A stretch of 64,000 nt of DNA from Neisseria sp. oral taxon 014 str. F0314 (lineage in GTDB: Bacteria > Pseudomonadota > Gammaproteobacteria > Burkholderiales > Neisseriaceae). Numbering within the stretch: position 1 is the stretch's first letter; each line of letters begins with the position of its first letter. Location: NCBI RefSeq assembly GCF_005886145.1, contig NZ_CP040504.1:806001-870000 (forward strand). The letters are read 5' to 3'. The notes beneath the pieces are model-generated. The model was not told the DNA's origin and ran no database searches. It saw only the letters and a program-made list of their open reading frames with translations. Of the stretch, positions 1 to 11,366 are shown piece after piece. The translations under genes and the position numbers were made by a program.

Positions 1-211
1 CCCCGTATTCAAAGACGAAAAAAACGGCAAATACAAAATCATCAGCTTCTACGCCAAACGCGCCCGCGGCCTGATGGTACGCTACGCCGCCGAACACGGC
101 ATCACCGACCCCGAACAACTGAAAGGGTTTGACTGCGAGGGCTACCGCTTCAACGAAGCCGCTTCCGGCGCGAACGAGTGGGTATTTCTGCGTGAAGAAC
201 AATCCAAGTAA
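1..211 (+). CDS. yaaA: peroxide stress protein YaaA, C-terminal part (5' end outside window)
   Basis: An open frame enters from the left edge (frame beginning at base 2) and ends at TAA 209-211, giving the last 69 residues of a protein. The residues [20 protein letters not shown], followed by GLM and, further on, [13 protein letters not shown] and EWVFLR, match the conserved end of the YaaA/UPF0246 (DUF328) family. In E. coli that family lowers intracellular free iron during hydrogen peroxide stress. Only the C-terminus is visible, so completeness of the gene cannot be judged. It is followed directly by the serine tRNA cluster on the same strand. Confidence 0.8.
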   Translation, partial: PVFKDEKNGKYKIISFYAKRARGLMVRYAAEHGITDPEQLKGFDCEGYRFNEAASGANEWVFLREEQSK

Positions 212-291
212 AAACAAAACGCTAAAAGCCTCCCGCCAAAAACACCTTGGCAAAAGCAGCGGATTTCATTAAGATACGCGTTTCAAGAAAC

Positions 292-382
<91 letters not shown>

Positions 383-406
383 ATCTTGAATATTTTTTTA
401 TCTGAT

Positions 407-496
407 GGAAACGTGGCAGAGAGGCTGAATGCAGCGGACTCGAAATCCGCTGAGGGTGCAAATCCTCCGTGGGTTCGAATCCCACCGTTTCCGCCA
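407..496 (+). tRNA. tRNA-Ser (anticodon CGA)
   Basis: Acceptor stem GGAAACG pairs with CGTTTCC, with CCA encoded. The anticodon loop is CTCGAAA (CGA, reading UCG), and a class II variable arm is present. It lies between the two identical TGA copies and is probably co-transcribed with them, since no terminator lies between the three genes. Confidence 0.95.
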
Positions 497-507
497 GAAC
501 CTACTAA

Positions 508-598
<91 letters not shown>

Positions 599-604
599 AA
601 TCCG

Positions 605-629
605 AAAACCGCCGCTTTGGCGGTTTTTT
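605..629 (+). terminator. intrinsic terminator of the tRNA-Ser cluster
   Basis: Stem AAAACCGCC / GGCGGTTTT with loop GCTTT, followed by further T residues. Classic Rho-independent form immediately after the last tRNA. Confidence 0.85.
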
Positions 630-666
630 GTATCCGTATCAAATCTTTTCCGTCTTCGGAATCATA

Positions 667-703
667 AAAGGCCGTCTGAAAAACCTGTTTCAGACGGCCT
701 TTT
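667..703. terminator. inverted AG-DUS pair, bidirectional terminator
   Basis: AGGCCGTCTGAA and its reverse complement lie head to head within an AAAA...TTTT context. This is downstream of the tRNA cluster (+) and of the acyl-CoA dehydrogenase-like gene (-), so it can serve both strands. Confidence 0.8.
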
Positions 704-717
704 CACCTAGCTGCCGA

Positions 718-1806
718 TTAATTTCCTTCCCATGCCGCGATTTCTTTACGCAGATGCTTCAAAGCGGGGGTAACGATGGCGACGAACATCGCTTCGCGCA
801 GCCGGCGCTGTGCCGGACTGCGCATCAGATAACCTTTCGCTCCGGCATGTAAGGCGGCGGATTGTGATGCGGCCAAAGCCAGCTCGGAAGCGGCGGCACG
901 CAGTTTCAGCGTTGCCAGATTATCGGGCCGGTTGTTCCAAGCAAGGTCGGCCAGCCGTTCGGTTTCCGCCCAAGCGCCGTCCAACTTGGTTTTCAGGCTG
1001 TCATAATCATCGTCAAGATACCGGTTGGCTTCGGCATGGGCGGCATCGGCTTCACGGATAACCTCCAAACTGCCGTCGATAACGCCCGCACCGATACCGA
1101 TTTGCAGCAGGATGAAACCTGCTTTGATGCTCTGGATATAGGCGGCAAACTGTTCGGGCGCAGCGATAACGTCCTCATCTTCGATAAATACGTCCTTAAA
1201 AGTGAGGCCGTAGGTACGCGTACCTTCCAACGCACAAAATTCCGGACAGTTTTGCAGGCTGACGCCGTCCCATTCTCCGCCGGTGATAAACATCACATAA
1301 CCGCCGTCGGTCTGCGCGGTATTTGCCCAGATATGTTCTTCGCCGATATTCGACACCCACGGCAAGGTTCCGTTGACAATATAGCCACCGTCGGCGCGCA
1401 CTGCCTGAAGGTTGTGTTTTTCAATCTCGGCCAAATGCTTGACAGTATTGGACATGCCGGTACCGGCCAAAATACCGCCCTGCAAAATTTCCGCCAAATA
1501 CTTTTCCTTCACTTCAGGGTTGGGCGACCGGTGCAGATACCATGCGCAAGCCGCCTGACACCACGCGCTGAACGAGGTCGCGCCGCATTCTTTGGCTACC
1601 TCGCGCAATACGGCAATCTGCGTCGCCAACCCGTAGCCCGTACCGCCCTCTTCGGCGCTGCCGACCGACGCAAAACCGCCGATGGCTCCCAAATTACGTA
1701 AAAAATCTTCGGGATACAGCCCCTTGCGGTCAATGTCCTCCACCAAAGGTTTGAGTTGGTTTTTCACCAGCTCGGTTACATTGTTCAACAAAGTCTCACG
1801 CGACAT
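718..1806 (-). CDS. acyl-CoA dehydrogenase family flavoprotein
   Basis: A 362-residue protein resembling FAD-dependent acyl-CoA dehydrogenases, which oxidise acyl-CoA or related substrates in the cytoplasm. Visible are the helical N-terminal domain (about 1-110), the beta-domain FAD motif GTGMSN (115-120) with GGYIVNGTLPWVSN (140-153), and an Ala-rich helical C-terminal domain (about 235-362). The ATG at 1806 has CAGGAGAA about 8 nt upstream; the frame stays open further upstream, but that stretch runs through the DUS hairpin and into the next gene. Length is slightly below the usual 380 or so. It lies downstream of an AhpD-like gene on the same strand, separated by a DUS pair. The true substrate is unknown; such paralogs may act as flavin monooxygenases rather than beta-oxidation enzymes. 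Confidence 0.8.
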   Translation of the reverse strand: MSRETLLNNVTELVKNQLKPLVEDIDRKGLYPEDFLRNLGAIGGFASVGSAEEGGTGYGLATQIAVLREVAKECGATSFSAWCQAACAWYLHRSPNPEVKEKYLAEILQGGILAGTGMSNTVKHLAEIEKHNLQAVRADGGYIVNGTLPWVSNIGEEHIWANTAQTDGGYVMFITGGEWDGVSLQNCPEFCALEGTRTYGLTFKDVFIEDEDVIAAPEQFAAYIQSIKAGFILLQIGIGAGVIDGSLEVIREADAAHAEANRYLDDDYDSLKTKLDGAWAETERLADLAWNNRPDNLATLKLRAAASELALAASQSAALHAGAKGYLMRSPAQRRLREAMFVAIVTPALKHLRKEIAAWEGN

Positions 1807-1821
1807 TCGTTTTCTCCTGTT

Positions 1822-1860
1822 TAAAAGGCCGTCTGAAATTTCCTGTTCAGACGGCCTTAC
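1822..1860. terminator. inverted AG-DUS pair between two same-strand genes
   Basis: AAGGCCGTCTGAA and its complement flank a short loop. The hairpin lies between the AhpD-like gene and the dehydrogenase-like gene, so it would end or attenuate read-through between them. Confidence 0.7.
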
Positions 1861-1894
1861 ATTTCCAAATCTTTCAGAAATCCCGAATTTCGAT

Positions 1895-2443
1895 TTAGGC
1901 GAATGCCTGCAATTCAGGGTTGATTTCTGTCTGCGCCACGTTGTTGACGTAGTTGCACAAAGTCGCCAAGGCAACGCCCATTACAACCTCCACAGCCTGC
2001 TGCTGGTTGTAGCCGGCGTCGAAGAAGGCTTTGAGTTCGGCATCGGATACCGCGCCTTTTTTCGACATCACGGCTTGGGTAAACGCGGCGAGCGCACCCA
2101 GTTTGGCATCGTCAAATTCGCCGGCCGCCAATGCGCGCGCGGCTTTGATGGATTGTTCGGACAGAAGTTTTTTCAGGGTTGCCAGCTTGGTGTGGCCTGC
2201 CACGCAGAAACCGCATTCGTTGGTGCGGGCGGCGATGATTTGGATGACTTCCACTTCGCCGGCGGTCAGGCTGTTGGCGGCGTTCAGTTTGCCGACTTCC
2301 TGATAGAAGGCCAAGGCTTCGGGCGCGTTGGCCAGTACGCCGATGAGGTTGGGGATGAAGCCGTTGTTTTTCAGCGCGGCTTCGACGCGGGGTTTTGCTG
2401 CTTCGGGAGCGGTTTCGACGGTGTGTACGGTTAAGCGTGCCAT
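1895..2443 (-). CDS. carboxymuconolactone decarboxylase family protein (AhpD-like)
   Basis: 182 residues, all-helical by composition, with the AhpD-type redox motif ECGFCVAGH at 76-84 (Cys77, Cys80, His84). In AhpD and relatives, the CxxC with the nearby Glu and His carries out disulfide reduction of peroxiredoxin partners or peroxides. The ATG at 2443 begins MARLTVHTVE; an upstream in-frame start would add 37 residues unlike the family, so this start was chosen, although its ribosome site (AAAGGCA) is modest. The next gene on the same strand is a flavin dehydrogenase-like gene, which hints at a shared redox or detoxification role. The family assignment is firm; substrate and partner are not known. 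Confidence 0.85.
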   Translation of the reverse strand: MARLTVHTVETAPEAAKPRVEAALKNNGFIPNLIGVLANAPEALAFYQEVGKLNAANSLTAGEVEVIQIIAARTNECGFCVAGHTKLATLKKLLSEQSIKAARALAAGEFDDAKLGALAAFTQAVMSKKGAVSDAELKAFFDAGYNQQQAVEVVMGVALATLCNYVNNVAQTEINPELQAFA

Positions 2444-2553
2444 ATTTATGCCTTTGTTTTCAGTGTATTGAACGGAATATGGCATACTACTCCGATTGGC
2501 ATTTGTCGGGAAAGACTGATTGGTTATGTGCTGCAAACCAAAAGTTATAAGCA

Positions 2554-2623
2554 AAAAAAGGTCGTCTGAAAACGAGCGTAGCGAGTTTCGCTAAAAACCT
2601 GATTCGCTTTCAAACGACCTTTG
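2554..2623. terminator. degenerate inverted DUS pair (AGGTCGTCTGAA dialect)
   Basis: AGGTCGTCTGAA at 2559-2570 faces a one-base variant, TTCAAACGACCT, across a longer loop that itself contains the palindromic CGAGCGTAGCGAG. It lies downstream of the DUF2628 gene's 5' side and upstream of the AhpD-like gene. Confidence 0.5.
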
Positions 2624-2640
2624 GCTTCAAAATGCCTGAT

Positions 2641-3003
2641 TTAATTTTTTTCGTATTCGGAAATATATTGTGCAACGGCGGCTTCCGGGTTACCAGCCTG
2701 AATAACTTGGGGCACTTCCTGATAACCACGTTTTTTCAGGTTGCCTTCACGCAGCTTATTGCCTTGCATGCCAAGTACGATGCCAACACCTAAACTCAGT
2801 ATGCTGACTAAAACATTCATCACCTCATTATCGCCGGCCATTACATTTAAAATAATAAATACGATAATAATCCCGATCCCCAAACCCCACATTTTTTTCA
2901 CACATGCCCAAATGCCTGCAAAGAAAAACGCCGGCCAAGACCAACCTTGTTTGACTGCTTCGTATTGACCCGTCGGGTTTTTAAAGATTTTGTAAGTCTT
3001 CAT
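2641..3003 (-). CDS. DUF2628 domain membrane protein
   Basis: 120 residues beginning with the DUF2628 pattern MKTYKIFKNPTGQYEAVKQG, then WSWPAFFFAGIWACVKKMW. Hydrophobic segments lie at about 23-34, 38-56 and 61-80, followed by a polar tail (81-120). The family is a small inner-membrane protein of unknown function in many proteobacteria. The gene stands alone between two DUS elements, with AAAGATAG as a weak ribosome site before ATG 3003. No functional role can be inferred from its neighbours. Confidence 0.75.
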   Translation of the reverse strand: MKTYKIFKNPTGQYEAVKQGWSWPAFFFAGIWACVKKMWGLGIGIIIVFIILNVMAGDNEVMNVLVSILSLGVGIVLGMQGNKLREGNLKKRGYQEVPQVIQAGNPEAAVAQYISEYEKN

Positions 3004-3085
3004 AAACTATCTTTCTTTTACGCTTAAAAATGGAAAAACGGGGAATTGTATCACGAACACATAAATGATTTGAATCATTAGGAAA

Positions 3086-3133
3086 TAAAAGGCCGTCTGA
3101 AACCTCCATATGGTTTTTCAGACGGCCTTTATC
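3086..3133. terminator. inverted AG-DUS pair downstream of dld
   Basis: AAAGGCCGTCTGAAA...TTTCAGACGGCCTTT with a loop of about 14 nt containing CATATG. It lies 22 nt after the dld stop and upstream of the DUF2628 gene. Confidence 0.8.
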
Positions 3134-3154
3134 ATTGACACAATCCTAACCTTA

Positions 3155-4846
3155 TCATTTAGCCCAGTTTTTCTTCTTACTGGTTTTACCTATGCCTGGA
3201 TTGAAGCTGTTGGTCGGGTCGAGTTTGCGGTAGAACTGTTTGAGCGCGGGTTTCGCTTCGTATAAATGGCCAACGTTGTGTTCGGCCGGATATTGCGCGC
3301 CGCGTTGGTCTAAGAGATGCAGCATTTCGTGTTCCAATGCCATGCAGTCGTTGCCTTTTTTGATGATGTAATCCTGATGGAAAACGTGGCACATGAAATG
3401 TCCGTAGTAAAGTTTGTGGATAATTTTATTGTCGATTTCCGACGGCAGTTTTTCAAACCAATCGCGGTCGTCGCGGCGCAGGGCGATGTCCAGTGCAACC
3501 AAATCTTCCACTTCGTCGTCATGCACGGCGCGGTAGCGGATGGCGGCGGAGGCGACGGCAAAACGGTGCAGCATGGCGGCTTGGGTTTCTTCGGCGTTGC
3601 ATTCGAAAAACGCGCCGCCGTGGTGCGCAAAATACTCTTTCAGGAACGCACGCGCTTCATCGACGCCTTTTCCGCCCATTTTCAGAATTAAATGGTGTTC
3701 GTATTTGTCGCGGTAATCGCGCATGGATTTGGGCAGGTGGTCGGGCAGGTATTTGCTGACGAACTGCATGGCTTTGTCGGAAAAATGTTTGGGCAGGAAG
3801 CTGACTTTTTTGCCGAATCGGTCAACTTTGGCTTTGAAATCAAATAATTTCGGCAGTTGGTGCGTACCGAATTTTTTGATGACGTAGAACGTGTCTTTGC
3901 CGTACACATCGGCAATATCGAAAGCGTCGCGATGGATGTATTCGCCGGAAACGGGCAGGTTTTCAAATTCGCCCAAGGCGGCGCGGCGGATGTCGGTCAA
4001 TTCATTAATATCGTTAGTGCCGATGTAGAACACCGCGGTTTGCTTCTCTTGCGGGAAGGTGTCCAAGCGGACGGCGAAAACCATCAGCTTGCCCGCGCAA
4101 CCGGACGCTTCATAATGGCGCGCGGGGTCGGCGTTGAAACGCGCGGCGGTAGGCTCGTCCACTTGGCGAACATGGTCGCAATAGGCGTGGTCGTGTCCTT
4201 TGCCTGCATCTTGCGTGATGTCTTTTCTCTGATAATGATGGCCTTGAAGATTGGTCAGGATTTCTTCGGGCGTGTCGCCCAAATCTATACCCAAATGGTT
4301 GACCAGCTCCAGTTTGCCCTCTTCGTTGATTTGGGCGAACAGCGCCATTTCTGTGTAGGCAGGGCCGCGCTGCACCAACGCGCCGCCGGAGTTGTTGCAC
4401 ACGCCGCCCAAGACGGACGCGCCGATGCAGGATGAACCGATGACCGAATGCGGTTCGCGCCCCAAAGGTTTCAGCAGTAATTCGAGCTGGTTCAGGGTCG
4501 AGCCGGGCAGGCAGACGACTTGTTCGTTGTTGTTGATGGTTTGGATGATGTTCATCCGCATGGTGTTCACGATCACGATGTCGCGGTCGTAATCGTTGCC
4601 GTCAGGGGTCGAGCCGCCTGTCAAACCGGTATTCGCCGCCTGCGTAATCACAATCACGTCCGCTTCAACGCAAGCCTGCAAAATTTTCCACATTTCTAGA
4701 ATGGTTCCGGGGCGCACCACCGCCAACGCCTTGCCCTCGCCGAAACGGTAGCCTTGGCGGTATTGTTCGGTTTTCGCGGGATCGGTGATAATGTATTTTT
4801 CGCCGACGGTTTGGGTCAGGCTGCTGATTAATTGCGAGACGGTCAT
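3155..4846 (-). CDS. dld: quinone-dependent D-lactate dehydrogenase
   Basis: 563 residues, close to the usual length of membrane-associated Dld, an FAD flavoprotein that oxidises D-lactate to pyruvate and passes electrons to the quinone pool. The N-terminal FAD-binding type 4 domain shows TQAANTGLTGGSTP at 69-82 and the SVIGSSCIGASVLGGVCNNS stretch. The C-terminal half carries the Dld-specific membrane-binding and cap regions, with HRDAFDIADVYGKDTFY and a KKGNDCMALEHEMLHLLD stretch. ATG 4846 has AAGGAG 8 nt upstream, so the 20-residue upstream extension was rejected. Monocistronic: pgeF lies upstream with an 84-nt gap and a DUS terminator follows. Confidence 0.93.
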   Translation of the reverse strand: MTVSQLISSLTQTVGEKYIITDPAKTEQYRQGYRFGEGKALAVVRPGTILEMWKILQACVEADVIVITQAANTGLTGGSTPDGNDYDRDIVIVNTMRMNIIQTINNNEQVVCLPGSTLNQLELLLKPLGREPHSVIGSSCIGASVLGGVCNNSGGALVQRGPAYTEMALFAQINEEGKLELVNHLGIDLGDTPEEILTNLQGHHYQRKDITQDAGKGHDHAYCDHVRQVDEPTAARFNADPARHYEASGCAGKLMVFAVRLDTFPQEKQTAVFYIGTNDINELTDIRRAALGEFENLPVSGEYIHRDAFDIADVYGKDTFYVIKKFGTHQLPKLFDFKAKVDRFGKKVSFLPKHFSDKAMQFVSKYLPDHLPKSMRDYRDKYEHHLILKMGGKGVDEARAFLKEYFAHHGGAFFECNAEETQAAMLHRFAVASAAIRYRAVHDDEVEDLVALDIALRRDDRDWFEKLPSEIDNKIIHKLYYGHFMCHVFHQDYIIKKGNDCMALEHEMLHLLDQRGAQYPAEHNVGHLYEAKPALKQFYRKLDPTNSFNPGIGKTSKKKNWAK

Positions 4847-4930
4847 AATGCGCTCCTTGGGATTTTCATAGTTCAAACAGTAATGATAAATATTTATTGC
4901 AGGCAAGGGATTTTATGGAGTAAACAATTA

Positions 4931-5704
4931 TCACTGTTTCTCCAACCAAACCACACTGACCATGCGTCCCGTCTGTCCTTCACGGCGATAAGAGAAAAAG
5001 GTGTTTCTTTCTAAGACCGTACAATAGTCTCCGCCATAAATCATGCTGACGCCTTCACGCTGCAAAATCATTCTGGCCAAAGCATAAATATTGGCAAGGA
5101 ATTTACCGCCGCCAATGCTTTCAAACGCACTTTCCGATTCGGGCATGGATTGGTAAAACACATCGACGACATCCCGCCCAACCTCGAACGCATCAGGACC
5201 AATGGCGGGACCGAGATAAGCCATAATTTCAATAGGAGCGACATTCATCGCACGAATAGTATTTTGCAGTATCCCGCCCGCCAAGCCTTTCCAGCCCGCA
5301 TGTGCAGCGGCAACAACCGTTCCGGCCTTGTCGCAAAACAAGACCGGAAGGCAGTCGGCGGTCATACTTGCGCAGGCAGCACGCCCCGTATTGTCCACGG
5401 ACGCATCGGCATCTGTAAGTCGCTCCAAAGCATCGGTTGCCAACACCACTTTATTACTATGTATTTGGTTCAGATACGCTACCGGCACGCTGATTTGCTG
5501 CTGTACAATTTCTCTGTTATGAGTGACGTGCTCGGGATTGTCTCCGACATGGATACCGACATTCAGACTTCGGTATACTCCGTTGCTTACTCCGCCGTTT
5601 CGAGTGGTTAACAAAGTTTTTACATTATCCGGTGCCGGCCAGTCGGCATGGAGAAAATTACTTTTCACAGCGGCAATACCCAAGCTTTCGCTTAATGTTT
5701 TCAT
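4931..5704 (-). CDS. pgeF: peptidoglycan editing factor PgeF (YfiH/LACC1 family)
   Basis: 257 residues of the Cu-oxidase_4/YfiH family. Members remove or hydrolyse aberrant L-Ser from the peptidoglycan precursor UDP-MurNAc (PgeF in E. coli), and several act on purine nucleosides. The metal-binding residues are visible: His82 in LNQIHSN, Cys118 in MTADCLPVLFCD (114-125), and His135 in AAHAGWKGLAGG (133-144). The start at 5704 follows AAAGAAAG. rluD lies upstream on the same strand, the common rluD-yfiH order in proteobacteria, separated here by a DUS pair. Confidence 0.88.
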   Translation of the reverse strand: MKTLSESLGIAAVKSNFLHADWPAPDNVKTLLTTRNGGVSNGVYRSLNVGIHVGDNPEHVTHNREIVQQQISVPVAYLNQIHSNKVVLATDALERLTDADASVDNTGRAACASMTADCLPVLFCDKAGTVVAAAHAGWKGLAGGILQNTIRAMNVAPIEIMAYLGPAIGPDAFEVGRDVVDVFYQSMPESESAFESIGGGKFLANIYALARMILQREGVSMIYGGDYCTVLERNTFFSYRREGQTGRMVSVVWLEKQ

Positions 5705-5717
5705 CTTTGCTTCTTTC

Positions 5718-5748
5718 TTTCAGACGGCCTTAAAAGGCCGTCTGAAAA
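5718..5748. terminator. inverted AG-DUS pair between rluD and pgeF
   Basis: TTTCAGACGGCCTT-AA-AAGGCCGTCTGAAA, two DUS separated by only 2-4 nt, just past the rluD stop codon. The near-perfect palindrome could also extrude as a cruciform. Confidence 0.75.
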
Positions 5749-5752
5749 CTGT

Positions 5753-6874
5753 TTAATCCCTAGTATAAACAACCTCTACATCGTAATCGTCTTCATCCCA
5801 ATCACCATCATCTTCTTCATTTAGCTTGTTGAACCATTCTTCTTCATGGCTCAACGACGAATCTAGCCCTGCCTCCAAACGTAGCACGGACAACAAATGA
5901 TACATATCTTCGGGAATCGCTGCTTCAAACGATACAGCTTTTTGAGTTTTAGGATGAAGGAAACTCAAGCGGTAAGCATGAAGCGCCTGACGGCCCAAAG
6001 CCTTGACCGCTTCTTTCACCATTTCACTACACGGATGACGGGGATTCCCGTAAATAGGATCGGCAGCGAGAGGATGGTTTGCTTCACGCATATGCACGCG
6101 GATTTGGTGGGTACGTCCGGTTTCAAGCGAGCACTCTATGTAACTGTGTGCAGGATAACGTTCCAACACCTTGACATGCGTTATTGCCGGTTTACCGCCG
6201 TATTTAACCACCGCCATTTTCAGGCGATTATGAGGATCACGGCCTATTAATGTTTCGATTTTACCGTCAAAAGGCACTATCCCGTTGGCCACAGCGCGAT
6301 AAATCCGTTTCACCGTCCGTTCCTGAAGCTGCCGTACCAAAGAATTTTGGGCAGGCAAGGTCTTGGCAACCACCATCAGCCCACTGGTTTCCTTATCCAA
6401 TCGATGCACAATACCTGCCCTTGGAATCTGCCCTAATTCAGGACAATGCGCCAACAAACCGTTAAGTAACGTACCCGACCAATTACCCGCAGCAGGGTGA
6501 ACGACCAATCCGGCCGATTTATTGACGACAATTACGGTATCGTCCTCATATACAATGTCCAAATCCATTTTTTCAGGCAAAAACGCAAGACTCTCTTCAC
6601 TTGAACGTACCGTTACCGTAATAAACTCGCCGCCAATCAATTTCTCTTTGGGTCGCGCCGGTTTACCATTTACAATGACCAAGTCTTCTTTTATCCAAGT
6701 AGCTAGGCGGCTGCGCGAATAATCAGGCATCAATTTGGCAAGTGCGCTATCGAGGCGTAATCCCGCCATATCCAATGGAACAGTTAACTTAACACAACTT
6801 TCTGCTTCAAGGGCTGCCGCAAAATCCAAATCATCGTTATAATCGGCTTCATTATCAAAGGAAGTATTCTGCAT
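5753..6874 (-). CDS. rluD: 23S rRNA pseudouridine(1911/1915/1917) synthase RluD
   Basis: 373 residues. An S4-type RNA-binding domain (about 30-90, with LRLDSALAKLMPDYSRSRL) precedes the RluA-family catalytic domain, whose signature HRLDKETSG (157-165) includes the catalytic Asp160. RTHQIRVHM is the second conserved motif. The C-terminal tail is very acidic (EEDDGDWDEDDYD), unlike E. coli RluD. The ATG at 6874 overlaps, on the opposite strand, the ATG of bamD (6873-6875), so the two genes diverge from overlapping start codons. A start 57 nt further upstream is open but would run inside the bamD signal peptide. Confidence 0.9.
   Translation of the reverse strand: MQNTSFDNEADYNDDLDFAAALEAESCVKLTVPLDMAGLRLDSALAKLMPDYSRSRLATWIKEDLVIVNGKPARPKEKLIGGEFITVTVRSSEESLAFLPEKMDLDIVYEDDTVIVVNKSAGLVVHPAAGNWSGTLLNGLLAHCPELGQIPRAGIVHRLDKETSGLMVVAKTLPAQNSLVRQLQERTVKRIYRAVANGIVPFDGKIETLIGRDPHNRLKMAVVKYGGKPAITHVKVLERYPAHSYIECSLETGRTHQIRVHMREANHPLAADPIYGNPRHPCSEMVKEAVKALGRQALHAYRLSFLHPKTQKAVSFEAAIPEDMYHLLSVLRLEAGLDSSLSHEEEWFNKLNEEDDGDWDEDDYDVEVVYTRD
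6857..6864 (+). promoter_or_regulatory. bamD ribosome binding site inside rluD codons
   Basis: AAAGGAAG about 9 nt upstream of the bamD ATG. It lies within the first codons of rluD on the other strand, so bamD's leader and promoter must be encoded within rluD. Confidence 0.6.
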
Positions 6875-7676
6875 GAAAAAAATTCTTTTAGTAGTTTCTC
6901 TAAGTTTGGTACTCAGCGCGTGCGCCAGCAAAGGTACAGTTGATAAAGACGCCCAAATTACTCAAGACTGGAACGTGGAAAAACTTTATGCCGAAGCACA
7001 AGACGAGCTGAACAGCAACAATTATACGCGAGCCATTAAGTTATATGAACTTTTGGAATCACGCTTTCCCAATGGTCGTTATGCACAACAATCCCAACTA
7101 GACACCGCCTACGCTTACTACAAAGATGACGAACCGGAAAAAGCATTGGCTGCTATCGAACGTTTCCAACGTCACCACCCGCAACATCCCAATATGGATT
7201 ACGCCTTATATTTAAAAGGCCTAGTATTGTTTAATGAAGATCAGTCCTTCTTAAATAAACTGGCTTCCCAAGACTGGTCCGACCGAGATCCCAAGGCCAA
7301 CCGAGATGCATACCAAGCATTTTCCCAACTGGTTCAACTTTATCCCAACAGCAAATATGCTCCCGATGCCACAGAACGTATGACCAAATTGGTCGATGCA
7401 TTAGGTGGCAATGAGATAGCCATTGCCCGTTATTACATGAAACGCGGAGCGTATCTCGCTGCCATCAACCGTGCTCAAAAAATTGTCGAACAATACCAAA
7501 ATACACGTTATGTTGAAGAATCGTTGGCCATGATGGAACTGGCGTATAAGAAGCTGGGCAAACCGCAGCTGGCAGCGGACAGCAGACGCATTCTGGCCGG
7601 CAACTTTCCGGCCAGCCCCTACCTGCAAAAACCGTGGCGCCCCGACGATATGCCGTGGTGGCGCTATTGGCGTTAG
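6873..7676 (+). CDS. bamD: outer membrane assembly lipoprotein BamD (ComL)
   Basis: 267-residue lipoprotein of the BAM complex that inserts beta-barrel proteins into the outer membrane; in gonococci it is known as ComL. The signal peptide ends in the lipobox LSAC (14-17), so Cys17 is lipidated. TPR-like helices follow, e.g. LYAEAQDELNSNNYTRAIKL and SQLDTAYAYYKDDEPEKALA. The length matches neisserial BamD. It starts at ATG 6873 with a strong AAAGGAAG. Transcribed divergently from rluD with overlapping starts; a perfect hairpin terminator follows 31 nt after the stop. Confidence 0.93.
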   Translation: MKKILLVVSLSLVLSACASKGTVDKDAQITQDWNVEKLYAEAQDELNSNNYTRAIKLYELLESRFPNGRYAQQSQLDTAYAYYKDDEPEKALAAIERFQRHHPQHPNMDYALYLKGLVLFNEDQSFLNKLASQDWSDRDPKANRDAYQAFSQLVQLYPNSKYAPDATERMTKLVDALGGNEIAIARYYMKRGAYLAAINRAQKIVEQYQNTRYVEESLAMMELAYKKLGKPQLAADSRRILAGNFPASPYLQKPWRPDDMPWWRYWR

Positions 7677-7707
7677 CCCGGCCATTTCCGGCCGTATAAA
7701 CGGCATC

Positions 7708-7735
7708 AAAGCCGGAACAGCTGTTCCGGCTTTTT
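7708..7735 (+). terminator. intrinsic terminator after bamD
   Basis: A perfect palindrome GCCGGAACAGCTGTTCCGGC at 7711-7730, preceded by AAA and followed by TTTTT. One of the few terminators in the window not built from DUS. Confidence 0.9.
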
Positions 7736-7781
7736 CCTGCACCGCCGCCGCAAGGGCCGTCGCCCCGCCGGCGCGACACGG

Positions 7782-8072
7782 TTACTGTTGTTTCACCGCC
7801 GGCACGGCCTTTTTCGCCGCCGGCGGCGCCACCGACGCCTCATCCTTCAGCTTCGAGAAGATACCCTCGCCGATACCCTTCACCTTCTTCAAATCCTCCA
7901 CCGTTTTGAACTGGCCGTTCTGCTGGCGGTAGGCCACTATCGCCTTCGCTTTGGCCGGACCGATGCCCGGCAACGCCTCCAATTCGGCCGCCGTCGCCGT
8001 ATTGATATTGACCGCCGCCAACGCCAACGGTACGGCCAACAATGCCAGAATGCCAAACAGTATGTGCTTCAT
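7782..8072 (-). CDS. comEA: competence protein ComEA/ComE, helix-hairpin-helix DNA binding
   Basis: 96 residues: signal peptide (about 1-20, MKHILFGILALLAVPLALAA), then two helix-hairpin-helix motifs, LEALPGIGPAKAKAIVAYR and LKKVKGIGEGIFSKLKDE, and a Lys/Pro/Ala-rich tail. ComEA is the periplasmic DNA receptor that ratchets incoming DNA during transformation. The ATG at 8072 follows AAGGATAAAGAAG; a GTG 18 nt upstream is less likely. It lies just downstream of the 5S gene. In N. gonorrhoeae and N. meningitidis comE is likewise found next to rRNA operons in several copies, so more copies are expected elsewhere in this genome. Confidence 0.93.
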   Translation of the reverse strand: MKHILFGILALLAVPLALAAVNINTATAAELEALPGIGPAKAKAIVAYRQQNGQFKTVEDLKKVKGIGEGIFSKLKDEASVAPPAAKKAVPAVKQQ

Positions 8073-8222
8073 CTTCTTTATCCTTGTCACTCAATCAAAG
8101 TCTACACGGCAACCGCCGCAACAGTCAGCATCATAACAGATCGGCAATCCATATCAACAACAAACTTATAATCACACCCTTTATAATACATATTTGTCTG
8201 CATCATGCCACACCTCCCGCAC
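8073..8222. other. comEA upstream region
   Basis: About 150 bp between comEA and the rRNA operon terminator. It is AT-rich around 8150-8195 (TATAAT-like words on both strands), a plausible place for the comEA promoter. No ORF is supported. Confidence 0.3.
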
Positions 8223-8257
8223 AAAAAATAACCCCCGATACTTTTCGTATCAGGGGT
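8223..8257 (-). terminator. rRNA operon terminator
   Basis: Read on the minus strand, stem ACCCCTGATAC / GTATCGGGGGT with loop GAAAA, followed by TATTTTTTGT. It lies about 12 nt after the 5S 3' end. Confidence 0.88.
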
Positions 8258-8269
8258 CCGGTATGGGTG

Positions 8270-8383
8270 TTTGGCAGTGACCTACTTTCGCATGGAACAA
8301 CCACACTATCATCGGCGCTGAGTCGTTTCACGGTCCTGTTCGGGATGGGAAGGCGTGGGACCAACTCGCTATGGCCGCCAAAC
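8270..8383 (-). rRNA. rrf: 5S ribosomal RNA
   Basis: The minus strand reads GGCGGCCATAGCGAGTTGG near its 5' end and ends in GAAAGTAGGTCACTGCC, the conserved neisserial 5S. About 114 nt; ends are placed by alignment to memory and may be off by 1-3 nt. Confidence 0.92.
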
Positions 8384-8476
8384 TTAAACTGTACAAATCG
8401 GTAAAGCCGATAATCAATGATGGGTAATGACTGAATCAGTCAGTAAGCTTTTCTATTTGAAGTTCTTCAAATGATA

Positions 8477-11366
<2,890 letters not shown>

